DNA of 35,993 bases from Lysobacterales bacterium (GTDB lineage Bacteria; Pseudomonadota; Gammaproteobacteria; Xanthomonadales; Rhodanobacteraceae), in assembly GCA_014338185.1 (NCBI GenBank), contig QUBV01000031.1, positions 1-35,993 on the forward strand, in the 5' to 3' direction. Numbering within the stretch: position 1 is the first letter of the stretch; the number at the start of each line of letters is the position of its first letter. The notes beneath the pieces were generated by a model. The model searched no databases. It was given only the letters and a program-made list of their open reading frames with translations, and was not told the origin of the DNA. The translations under genes and the position numbers were made by a program. Below, piece by piece: positions 11,182-18,478 of the stretch.

Positions 11182-13335
11182 GTGAACATCCGCCCGATCT
11201 GCCTGTTGCTCGCGCTGCCCGCATTGGCCTGTGCCGCCGCGCCCGCGAGCGATGACGAAGCACCTCCCGCCACCACGCTGCACGCGGTGGAAGTGCGCGC
11301 GAACACGCCCGACCCCGACACCACGCTCGATGGCTGGGGCCACGCCAGCGTGCACGACACGCCCGCCACCATCACCGTGGTCGAGCGCGTGCAGCTCGAC
11401 GCCTGGCATGTGCGCAGCCTGAGCGAGCTGGCGCGGCTGGATGCCGCGGTGGGCGACAACTACGCGCCAGAGGGCTACTACCAGAACCTCGCGATCCGTG
11501 GCTACGCGCTCGACCTGGGCACCGGCTACCGCGCCAACAACCTCGCGCTCACCGGCGAGCAGCGTATCGCGCTCGAGGACAAGCAGCAGGTGCAGATCCT
11601 CAAGGGCCTGGCCGGCCTGCAGGCCGGCGTGATGGAACCGGGCGGCGTGGTCAACTTCGTGAGCAAGCGCAGCGCCGACGTGCGCAACCTCACGTTGGGC
11701 ACCGACGCGCGCGGCTCGCGCCTGGGCGCGCTCGACGTGGGCGCGTGGCTCACGCCCGGGTTCGGCCTGCGCGCCAACCTGGCGTGGGAGCAGGCGCATT
11801 CCTACGTCGAGCATGGCAATGGCCGGCGCAGCTTCCTCGCGCTCGCGGCCGACTGGCACCCGACGCCGGCAGCCACGCTCGAGTTCGACGCCAACCACCA
11901 GACCAGTTCGCAGCGCTCGGCCTCGGGCTACCAGCTCCTGGGCGGCAGCGTGCTGCCACGCGAGGTCGAGGTGGAGCGCATGCTCGGCTTCCAGCCGTGG
12001 CAGCGGCCGGTGGCGATCGCGAGCAGCAACCTGGGCGCGCGCTACAGCCACGAGCTGGGCGAGCACTGGCGCGTGCGCGTGGCGGCCTCGCACAGCCGCA
12101 GCGTGATCGACGATTACGTCGCCTTCGCCTACGGCTGCTTCTACCAGGACGCCTGCGCCGACAATCCGGTCGGCACCTGGTTTGCGCCCGATGGCGGCTA
12201 CGACATCTACGACTACCGCAGTCCCGATGACCGCCGGCTCGGCCGCGAACTGCGCGCGACACTGGAGGGGCAGTTCGACAGCGGCGCGCTCGCCCACGAG
12301 CTCAGCCTCGGTGTCGACGCGTTCGCGCGCACGATCCACCGCCACGCCAGCGTCAACGCCTGGATCGGCAGCGCCAACATCCACGATCCGCAGGTGCCGG
12401 TGTTCGCCCCGTCCACGCGCGAACCCGGGCCATCGGTGCGCCGGCTCGACTCGCGCCAGCACGCGCTGTTCGTCGCCGACCGCGTGAGCATCGGTGCGCA
12501 CTGGCAGGCGCTGCTCGGCGCGCGCCTGTCGCGCCTGCACGATCGCAGCTGGAACAAGCGCGGCGAGCCCGAGCGCGACACGCGCCTGTCGCAGTGGTTG
12601 CCGCAGGCGGCGCTGCTGTGGCTGCCCGGCAGCGAGCTGACCACATACCTCAGCTACAGCGAGGGCCTGGCGCTGGGCAAGGAAGCGCCGTGGTGGACCA
12701 GCAACGAGGGCACCACGCTGGCGCCGCGCCATTCGCGCCAGCTCGAACTGGGCGCCAAGTACGCGCCCGGCGACCGGATCGAACTCACCGCGGCGCTGTA
12801 TCGCATCCGCCAGCCGTGGCAGTTCGCGCAGCCCGATGCGAGCGAGGCCGGCTACACCTTCGTGATGCGCGGCGAAGAAGTGCATGCGGGTCTGGAACTG
12901 GCTGCGCACGGACGGCTCGGCGAGCACCTGCGCGTGGATGGCAGCGTCAACCTCATCGACGCCCGCGCGCGGCGCAGCGGCACACCGCTGTACGAAGGCC
13001 ACCAGGTGGTCAACGTGCCGCGTCGGCGCGCCACGCTGCAACTGGACTACACCTGGCCCGGCCTGCCACAGCTCGGGCTGCTCGCGGGCTGGCGCCACGC
13101 CGCGCGCAATCCGGCCACGCCCGATGGCCGCATCCACGCGCCCTCATACCAGGTGTTCGACCTCGGCCTGCGCTACGGCGCGCACTGGCGCGGCCATGCG
13201 CTCACCTGGCGGCTGTCGATCGACAATGTGTTCGACCGCTTCCACTGGCGCGACACCGGCAGCTCCGACGGCGACAACTACCTGTTCCCGGGCGCGCCGC
13301 GCAGCGCGCGCCTGAGCTTCACGCTGGGGCTGTGA
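11182..13335 (+). CDS. TonB-dependent outer membrane receptor, predicted thiamine uptake
   Basis: A 717-residue outer-membrane beta-barrel that would import its ligand at the expense of TonB/proton-motive force. The signal peptide is about residues 1-19 (MNIRPICLLLALPALACA). The plug domain covers roughly residues 50-165, with the characteristic NLAIRGY and EPGGVVNFVSKR (152-163), followed by a barrel of alternating strands. Its plug resembles the siderophore-receptor branch, but the riboswitch upstream and the PnuC-type gene one base downstream make thiamine (or a precursor or phosphate ester) the likelier ligand, as in the omr-pnuT arrangements known from other bacteria. The start is GTG at 11182, preceded by GAAGGA at 11171-11176; the nearby ATG at 11166 is out of frame. 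The last residue is Leu rather than the usual Phe. Confidence 0.88.
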   Translation: MNIRPICLLLALPALACAAAPASDDEAPPATTLHAVEVRANTPDPDTTLDGWGHASVHDTPATITVVERVQLDAWHVRSLSELARLDAAVGDNYAPEGYYQNLAIRGYALDLGTGYRANNLALTGEQRIALEDKQQVQILKGLAGLQAGVMEPGGVVNFVSKRSADVRNLTLGTDARGSRLGALDVGAWLTPGFGLRANLAWEQAHSYVEHGNGRRSFLALAADWHPTPAATLEFDANHQTSSQRSASGYQLLGGSVLPREVEVERMLGFQPWQRPVAIASSNLGARYSHELGEHWRVRVAASHSRSVIDDYVAFAYGCFYQDACADNPVGTWFAPDGGYDIYDYRSPDDRRLGRELRATLEGQFDSGALAHELSLGVDAFARTIHRHASVNAWIGSANIHDPQVPVFAPSTREPGPSVRRLDSRQHALFVADRVSIGAHWQALLGARLSRLHDRSWNKRGEPERDTRLSQWLPQAALLWLPGSELTTYLSYSEGLALGKEAPWWTSNEGTTLAPRHSRQLELGAKYAPGDRIELTAALYRIRQPWQFAQPDASEAGYTFVMRGEEVHAGLELAAHGRLGEHLRVDGSVNLIDARARRSGTPLYEGHQVVNVPRRRATLQLDYTWPGLPQLGLLAGWRHAARNPATPDGRIHAPSYQVFDLGLRYGAHWRGHALTWRLSIDNVFDRFHWRDTGSSDGDNYLFPGAPRSARLSFTLGL

Positions 13336-13336
13336 G

Positions 13337-13912
13337 ATGACCTGGATCGAACTCGCGGCCGCGATCCTGAGCGCATGGGCGGTGTGGCTGACCGCGCGGC
13401 GCCGGCCGTGGTGCTGGCCGCTCGGGCTGGTGTCGGTCGGCGTGTACGCATGGGTGTTCGTGCACAGCAAGCTGTATTCGGACGCGCTGTTGCAGGGCGC
13501 ATTTGCGCTCATGCTCGGCTACGGCTGGTGGCGCTGGCTGCACAACCTGCAGGACGACGGCCGCGTGCGCATCGCGCCGCTCGCGCCACTGCCGGCCACC
13601 GCGCACGTGGGCGCCGGCACACTCGCGGCACTGCTGCTGGGCGCGTTCATGCACCACCACACCGATGCCAGCCTGCCATGGCTCGACGCCACGCTGGCCG
13701 CGTTCAGCCTCGTGGCGCAGGGCTGGCAGGCCGGCCGCCACGTCGCGGCGTGGTGGATGTGGATCATCGTCGACGTGGTCTACGTGGGCATGTACCTGTA
13801 CAAGGGCCTGTACATCACCGCGGTGCTGTACGCCGCGTTCCTCGTGCTGGCGGTCGAGGGCCTGCGCAGCTGGCGCCGCGCCCGCGCCGATGCCGCCGTG
13901 GCGCAGGCCTGA
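13337..13912 (+). CDS. pnuT: PnuC-family inner membrane transporter, probable thiamine transporter PnuT
   Basis: A 191-residue polytopic membrane protein of the PnuC family, which move unphosphorylated vitamins (nicotinamide riboside, thiamine) by facilitated diffusion. Several hydrophobic segments are visible, and the C-terminal family signature is clear: WWMWIIVDVVYVGMYLYKGL near residues 139-158 followed by an LYAAFL helix. The ATG lies one base after the receptor stop, so the two genes are almost certainly co-transcribed behind the TPP riboswitch. The riboswitch context argues for thiamine (PnuT) rather than nicotinamide riboside (PnuC). No dedicated TPP-forming kinase follows, although a phosphotransferase lies upstream of the riboswitch. 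Confidence 0.85.
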   Translation: MTWIELAAAILSAWAVWLTARRRPWCWPLGLVSVGVYAWVFVHSKLYSDALLQGAFALMLGYGWWRWLHNLQDDGRVRIAPLAPLPATAHVGAGTLAALLLGAFMHHHTDASLPWLDATLAAFSLVAQGWQAGRHVAAWWMWIIVDVVYVGMYLYKGLYITAVLYAAFLVLAVEGLRSWRRARADAAVAQA

Positions 13913-13992
13913 CTCCGCGACCGCGGCGCGCGATGCGCGCGCGGGCAGGGCGTGTCCGGTGCCAGAGGTGGTTGCAGTCTCGGCGCAAGCAC

Positions 13993-14025
13993 TTGCACAC
14001 ACCAGAGTGATACTATAGTGTCACT
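13993..14025 (+). promoter_or_regulatory. promoter and autoregulatory operator candidate of the toxin-antitoxin operon
   Basis: A -35-like TTGCAC (13993-13998) and a -10 TATAGT (14014-14019) are separated by 15 bases. The -10 lies inside AGTGATACTATAGTGTCACT (14006-14025), palindromic at 18 of 20 positions. Transcription would begin near 14026, one or two bases from the antitoxin ATG at 14028, and no Shine-Dalgarno is present, suggesting a leaderless mRNA. A palindrome over the -10 is the usual arrangement for antitoxin autorepression. Confidence 0.6.
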
Positions 14026-14027
14026 TC

Positions 14028-14285
14028 ATGCGTACCGAACTCGTTACCACACTCAAGCGCCAAGCGACCGAGCTGCTTGCCGACATCGAGCGGGACAAAG
14101 AGCCCATCCTCATTACGCAGCACGGCTTGCCCAGCGCGTACCTCGTGGACGTGGAGACCTACCAGCTCATGCAGCAGCGCATGACCATCCTGGAGGGCAT
14201 TGCGCGCGGTGAGCAGGCCATTGCCGATGGACGTGTCGCGACTCATGACCAAGCCAAGGCCAGACTCGCCAGATGGCTGAAATAG
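14028..14285 (+). CDS. type II antitoxin, Phd/YefM family
   Basis: An 85-residue antitoxin expected to neutralise the adjacent RelE/ParE-type toxin and to repress its own promoter. The N-terminal half (LKRQATELLADIERDKEPILITQHGLPSAYLVDVETYQ, read here as its parts LKRQATELL, ITQHGLPSAYLV and DVETYQ) is the typical Phd/YefM DNA-binding fold. The C-terminal part, rich in charged residues and ending RLARWLK, is the expected toxin-binding tail. It overlaps the toxin gene by 13 bases. The ATG follows the predicted transcription start almost directly, with no ribosome-binding site. This stretch is visibly less GC-rich than its neighbours, consistent with a transferred module. Confidence 0.9.
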   Translation: MRTELVTTLKRQATELLADIERDKEPILITQHGLPSAYLVDVETYQLMQQRMTILEGIARGEQAIADGRVATHDQAKARLARWLK

Positions 14286-14575
14286 TCTGGACCGAGCCAG
14301 CGTTGGCGGATCTTGACGCCATCGCCGACTACATCGCGCTGGAGAATCCCGCCGCAGCCGCCAGACTTGTCATGCGCGTGTTCGCACACATCGAGCAACT
14401 GGCAGATCAGCCCCAAAGCGGCAGCTATCTTCCTGAGCTGGGGAAGGCACGCTATCGGCAGATCGTGGAGCCGCCTTGCCGCATCTTCTACAGGTTTGAC
14501 CAACACAGCGTCTTCATCGTGCATGTCATGCGATCGGAGAGACTCTTGCGCAAGAAGCACCTCAAGGCCCGTTGA
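14273..14575 (+). CDS. type II toxin, RelE/ParE superfamily
   Basis: A 100-residue toxin of the ParE/RelE fold. Family landmarks are VWTEPALADLDAIADYIA at the N-terminus (first helix), the HIEQLADQPQSG segment, YRQIVEPPCRIFYRFD (central beta strands) and VHVMRSERLL near the end. The RelE branch cleaves mRNA on the ribosome and the ParE branch poisons gyrase; the sequence alone does not separate them, although the IADYI-N-A-A and R-(I/V)-P-YRI-Y-type pattern leans to ParE/RelE-StbE. It overlaps the antitoxin gene by 13 bases, implying translational coupling. Nothing recognisable follows for 215 bases. Confidence 0.9.
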   Translation: MAEIVWTEPALADLDAIADYIALENPAAAARLVMRVFAHIEQLADQPQSGSYLPELGKARYRQIVEPPCRIFYRFDQHSVFIVHVMRSERLLRKKHLKAR

Positions 14576-14790
14576 CCTGCCCGCCGTTTTCAGTGCCAGT
14601 CCGACTTCAGTAGAGTCCGCCGGCCGAGAGAGGGCCGCCCCATGAAGGAGCGGTTCACCGATGAACGTACCATCGGATTCCTGGTGCGGGCTGCCCGCCG
14701 CAGGCGCGGCGTGCGTGGTCGCAGCCGTAGCGCAGCGGTTGTTGCTAACCTGCCGCACCCGGGTTGGTCCGGCGAGTGATCGAGGGCGGC
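14576..14790. other. intergenic region between toxin and prpF
   Basis: No supported gene was seen in these 215 bases. Short frames exist but lack family resemblance, and there is no obvious terminator with a T-run. The prpF promoter should lie here, though no convincing -35/-10 pair stands out. Confidence 0.5.
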
Positions 14791-15987
14791 ATGGATTCAG
14801 GCAAGCAACTGCGCATTCCCGCCACGCTGATGCGCGGCGGTACTTCCAAGGGGGTGTTCTTCCGGCTGGCGGACCTGCCGCCGGCGGCACGTGAGCCGGG
14901 TCCGGCGCGGGATGCGTTGCTGCTGCGCGTGATCGGCAGCCCCGACCCCTACGGCAAGCACACCGACGGCATGGGCGGGGCCACCTCGAGCACGAGCAAG
15001 TGCGTGATCATCGCGCCGTCGACGCAGCCCGGGCACGATGTCGACTACCTGTATGGCCAGGTCAGCATCGACAGCGCGTTTGTCGACTGGTCGGGCAACT
15101 GCGGCAACCTGTCGACCGCGGTCGGGCCGTTCGCGCTGGCCAATGGCTTCATCCCGGCCGCGCGCGTCCCGCGCGAGGGCACCGTCACCGTGCGCGTGTG
15201 GCAGGCCAACATCGGCAAGACCATCCTCGTGCATGTGCCGGTGGCCGGCGGCGAGGTGTGCGAGCTGGGCGACTTCGAACTCGATGGCGTGGCGTTTCCG
15301 GCCGCCGAGGTCGTGCTCGAGTTCATCGATCCGGCCGATGACGGCGAGGCGGGCGGGGCGATGTTCCCGAGCGGAGAGCCCGTCGACACGCTGGACGTGC
15401 CGGGCGTGGGTCGCCTGGCCGCGACGCTCATCAGCGCGGGCATCCCCACGGTGTTCGTCAACGCCGTCGACCTTGGCTACGAGGGCACCGAGTTGCAGGC
15501 CGCGATCAATGAGGACAAGGCGGCGCTGGCGCGGCTGGAGGCGGTGCGCGTGGCCGGGGCCTTGCGCATGGGCCTGATCCGCACCGCGGCCGAGGCCGCC
15601 ACGCGCCAGCACACGCCCAAGCTCGCGCTGGTCGCGCCGCCGCGCGCCTATGTCGCCTCGAGCGGCAGGGCCGTGGCCGCCGGCGACATCGACCTCAACG
15701 TGCGCGCGCTGTCGATGGGCAAGCTCCACCACGCGATGATGGGCACCGCGTCGGTCGCGATCGCGACCGCGGCCGCGGTGCCGGGCACGCTGGTCAATCT
15801 TGCCGCGGGAGGCGGCACGCGCGATGCGGTGCGCTTCGGCCACCCGTCGGGCACGCTGCGCGTGGGCGCTTCGGTGCAACATCTGGACGGGCGGTGGACG
15901 GTCACGCGCGCGGTGATGAGTCGCTCGGCGCGCGTGCTCATGGAAGGCTGGGTGCGCGTGCCCGCGCCGGAATCCGTGGCGCGCTGA
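14791..15987 (+). CDS. prpF: 2-methylaconitate cis-trans isomerase
   Basis: PrpF isomerises trans-2-methylaconitate, the AcnD product, to the cis isomer in propionate degradation. The 398 residues match the family (about 397). The N-terminus LRIPATLMRGGTSKGVFF contains the diagnostic RGGTSKG, then GSPDPYGKHTDGMGGATSS, and CGNLSTAVGPFA carries the conserved cysteine region; GKLHHAMMGTASVA is near residue 315. These mark a diaminopimelate-epimerase-like fold. I chose ATG 14791, preceded by GAGGG at 14782-14786; a TTG at 14764 in frame is less likely. It is the functional partner of acnD but lies 8.3 kb away, and its 3' end converges on the ypjD-like gene with an 18-base gap. Confidence 0.93.
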   Translation: MDSGKQLRIPATLMRGGTSKGVFFRLADLPPAAREPGPARDALLLRVIGSPDPYGKHTDGMGGATSSTSKCVIIAPSTQPGHDVDYLYGQVSIDSAFVDWSGNCGNLSTAVGPFALANGFIPAARVPREGTVTVRVWQANIGKTILVHVPVAGGEVCELGDFELDGVAFPAAEVVLEFIDPADDGEAGGAMFPSGEPVDTLDVPGVGRLAATLISAGIPTVFVNAVDLGYEGTELQAAINEDKAALARLEAVRVAGALRMGLIRTAAEAATRQHTPKLALVAPPRAYVASSGRAVAAGDIDLNVRALSMGKLHHAMMGTASVAIATAAAVPGTLVNLAAGGGTRDAVRFGHPSGTLRVGASVQHLDGRWTVTRAVMSRSARVLMEGWVRVPAPESVAR

Positions 15988-16005
15988 ACAGGCCGGCGGC
16001 GCGCC

Positions 16006-16803
16006 TCAGCCGGTGCGGCGCAGCACCAGTTCAAGCACGAACTTGGTGCCGAAGAACGCCAGCAGCAGGAACGCCATGCCCGCGAGCGTGAGGTTGATCG
16101 CGCGCGCGCCGCGCCAGCCGTGGCGCACGCGGCCCCAGGCCAGCACGCCGAACACGAGCCAGGCCGCGATCGACAGCACGGTCTTGTGGGCCAGGTGCTG
16201 GCCGAACAGGTCCTTGACGAACAGCACGCCGGTCAGCAGCGTGAGCGTGAGCAGCAGGAAGCCGACGCCGATGAGGCGGAACAGCAGCGTCTCGGTGAGC
16301 GTGAGTGGCGGCAACGCACGCAGCACGCCACCGAAGCGGCGATGACGCAGCGCGCGTTCCTGCACCGCGAGCAGCACCGCGAGCGCGGCGGCGATCGACA
16401 GCACGCTGTAGGCGAGCAGCGCGACGGTGACGTGCAGCTTGATCTGCCAGTCCATTGGTTGCGGCACGGTCGGCGGCGCCGCGAACACGTCGATGCCCAG
16501 CAGCAGTGCGGCCACCGGAAACACGATCACGCCCAGCGCGACGATCGGTCGCGACAGGTTGACGAGGATGGTGAGCGCGGCCACCACGCAGGCCACCAGC
16601 GATACCGCGGCAAAGAAGTGCAGGTCGAGCGCGCCGCGGTGGCTGGCCAGCAGCACGCCCGCGTGGGCCAGCAGCGCGCAGGTGGCCAGCGCCATCGGCA
16701 GGCGGGGCCGGGGCGTGGCGTCGGCGAGCAGCGGGCGCGCGATCAATGCGGCCGCGAGCAGGTACAGCGCGATGGCGCTCAGCGCAAGGACGGGCACGTA
16801 CAT
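16006..16803 (-). CDS. ypjD: YpjD/CcsA-like cytochrome c assembly family inner membrane protein
   Basis: A 265-residue polytopic membrane protein with about eight hydrophobic segments, related to the CcsA/CcmC cytochrome c assembly family. The family pattern is visible in the conserved histidines: LLAHAGVLL and LHFFAA in the N-terminal half, KLHVTVALLAYSVL in the middle, and GQHLAHKTVLSIAAWLVF near residue 210. Its position, divergent from ffh, is the common gammaproteobacterial arrangement for ypjD. The exact function of YpjD is not settled; a heme-handling role is inference from the fold. The start ATG at 16803 begins MYVPVLALSAIALYLLAA. Confidence 0.85.
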   Translation of the reverse strand: MYVPVLALSAIALYLLAAALIARPLLADATPRPRLPMALATCALLAHAGVLLASHRGALDLHFFAAVSLVACVVAALTILVNLSRPIVALGVIVFPVAALLLGIDVFAAPPTVPQPMDWQIKLHVTVALLAYSVLSIAAALAVLLAVQERALRHRRFGGVLRALPPLTLTETLLFRLIGVGFLLLTLTLLTGVLFVKDLFGQHLAHKTVLSIAAWLVFGVLAWGRVRHGWRGARAINLTLAGMAFLLLAFFGTKFVLELVLRRTG

Positions 16804-16916
16804 GCGCGCAAGTGTCGCATGGGCGCGCGTGCGAAACGAGCCGCCGCCACGCCTGCCCGCGGGTGGTGGCGCCGGGCCTCGGGTGCCGCAACGTCGCGCG
16901 CAGGGCGCGGCTTGCC

Positions 16917-16922
16917 TAGAAT
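16917..16922 (+). promoter_or_regulatory. putative -10 element of ffh
   Basis: TAGAAT lies 31 bases before the ffh ATG in the context CTTGCCTAGAATGCGCG, very like the sequence before rpsP (GCCGCTAGAATGTCC). No clear -35 was found at 17 bases upstream. Confidence 0.4.
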
Positions 16923-16952
16923 GCGCGTTCTCTCCTGCGGGTCTGCCTGTCC

Positions 16953-18341
16953 ATGTTCGAATCCCTGAGCCAACGCCTGTCCGCCACCGTCCAGCGCCTG
17001 CGCGGCAAGGGCCGCCTGACCGAGTCGAACATCCGCGAGGCGCTGCGCGAGGTACGCATCGCGTTGCTCGAAGCCGACGTGGCCTTGCCGGTGGTGCAGG
17101 CGCTGATCCAGCGCGTGCAGGTCAAGGCGCTGGGCCAGGAAGTGCTGCGCAGCCTCACCCCGGGCCAGGCACTGGTCAAGGTCGTGCGCGACGAGCTCAC
17201 CGCGGTGATGGGCAGCGCCAACAGCGACCTCAACCTGGCCGCGGCGCCGCCGGCGGTGGTGCTCATGGCCGGCTTGCAGGGCGCGGGCAAGACCACCACG
17301 GTGGCCAAGCTCGCGCGCCTGCTCAAGGAACGGCGCAAGAAGAAGGTCATGGTGGTGAGCTGCGACGTGTACCGCCCGGCCGCGATCGAGCAGCTGCGCA
17401 CGCTCGCGCAACAGGTCGAGGTGCTGTTCCATCCCTCCAGCGCCGGCGACGACCCGGTGGCGATCGCGCGCGCGGCGCAGGACGCGGCCGCACGCGCGTT
17501 CGCCGACGTGCTCATCGTCGACACCGCCGGGCGCCTGCACGTGGACGCGGCCATGATGGAGGAAATCAAGGCGCTGCACGCGGCGCTGGCGCCGATCGAG
17601 ACGCTGTTCGTGGTCGATTCGATGACCGGCCAGGATGCCGCCAACACCGCCAAGGCCTTTGCCGATGCACTGCCGCTGACCGGCGTGGTGCTGACCAAGA
17701 CCGACGGTGACGCGCGCGGTGGCGCCGCGCTGTCGGTGCGCTACGTGACCGGCCGGCCGATCAAGTTCATCGGCGTGAGCGAGAAGCCCGACGGACTGGA
17801 ACCGTTCCATCCCGATCGCATCGCCACCCGCATCCTCGGCATGGGCGATGTGCTGTCGCTGGTGGAGCAGGTCGAGCAGAGCGTCGACCAGGAAAAGCAG
17901 CGCAAGCTGGCCGAGAAGGTCATCAAGGGCAAGCGCTTCGACCTCAACGACATGCGCGACCAGCTCGAGCAGATGATCAACATGGGCGGCATGGCGTCGC
18001 TGCTGGACAAGCTGCCCGGCGTGTCGAGCCTGCCCGACCACGTCAAGAGCAAGGCCAACGATGGCGAGGTCAGGCGCATGATCGCGATCATCGGCTCGAT
18101 GACCAAGAAGGAGCGCCGCCACCCGGACCTGCTCAACGGCTCGCGGCGCGCGCGCATCGCGCGTGGTTCGGGCACCCAGCCGGCCGACGTCAACCGCCTG
18201 CTCAAGCAGTACCAGCAGATGGAAAAGATGATGGCCAAGCTCGGCGGCGGCGGTCTCAAGGGCCTGATGCGGCAAATGGGCTCGGCGATGAAGGCGATGG
18301 GCGGCGGCGGCCTGCCGCCCGGTGGCCTGCCGCGGCGCTGA
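16953..18341 (+). CDS. ffh: signal recognition particle GTPase
   Basis: Ffh binds 4.5S RNA and hydrophobic signal sequences and, with FtsY, targets nascent membrane proteins. The 462 residues show the NG domain with the P-loop GLQGAGKTTT at 107-116, DTAGR starting at D190, and TKTDGDARGG from residue 248 (guanine specificity and closing loop). The M domain follows, with methionine-rich helices (residues about 325-435: DMRDQLEQMINMGGMASL, MIAIIGSMTKKER, RLLKQYQQMEKMMAKL) and a Gly-rich tail. The ATG at 16953 gives MFESLSQRLS, the family N-terminus. In many relatives rpsP follows directly; here a three-gene secreted-protein operon intervenes. An 8-bp inverted repeat (CGTCGGCG 18365 / CGCCGACG 18389) follows without a T-run. 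Confidence 0.97.
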   Translation: MFESLSQRLSATVQRLRGKGRLTESNIREALREVRIALLEADVALPVVQALIQRVQVKALGQEVLRSLTPGQALVKVVRDELTAVMGSANSDLNLAAAPPAVVLMAGLQGAGKTTTVAKLARLLKERRKKKVMVVSCDVYRPAAIEQLRTLAQQVEVLFHPSSAGDDPVAIARAAQDAAARAFADVLIVDTAGRLHVDAAMMEEIKALHAALAPIETLFVVDSMTGQDAANTAKAFADALPLTGVVLTKTDGDARGGAALSVRYVTGRPIKFIGVSEKPDGLEPFHPDRIATRILGMGDVLSLVEQVEQSVDQEKQRKLAEKVIKGKRFDLNDMRDQLEQMINMGGMASLLDKLPGVSSLPDHVKSKANDGEVRRMIAIIGSMTKKERRHPDLLNGSRRARIARGSGTQPADVNRLLKQYQQMEKMMAKLGGGGLKGLMRQMGSAMKAMGGGGLPPGGLPRR

Positions 18342-18478
18342 GCCGGCGCAGTCAACCGACCGTCCGTCGGCGCGTTGATGGCATTGGTCGCCGACGCGCG
18401 CGCATGGGGCAACCGGTCACATTCCCGCGCGCGTGACGGCGCTAGGCTTGATTGCGTTCGGGCATGGGCGGGGTGGTC

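Noticed and set aside
10870-13137. Minus-strand frame of about 755 codons opposite the TonB receptor
   Set aside because: Antisense to the riboswitch and receptor; low-complexity translation without family resemblance.
13927-13949. GCGCGC-type inverted repeat after pnuT considered as a terminator
   Set aside because: Alternating GC tracts are abundant by chance in this DNA and no T-run follows.
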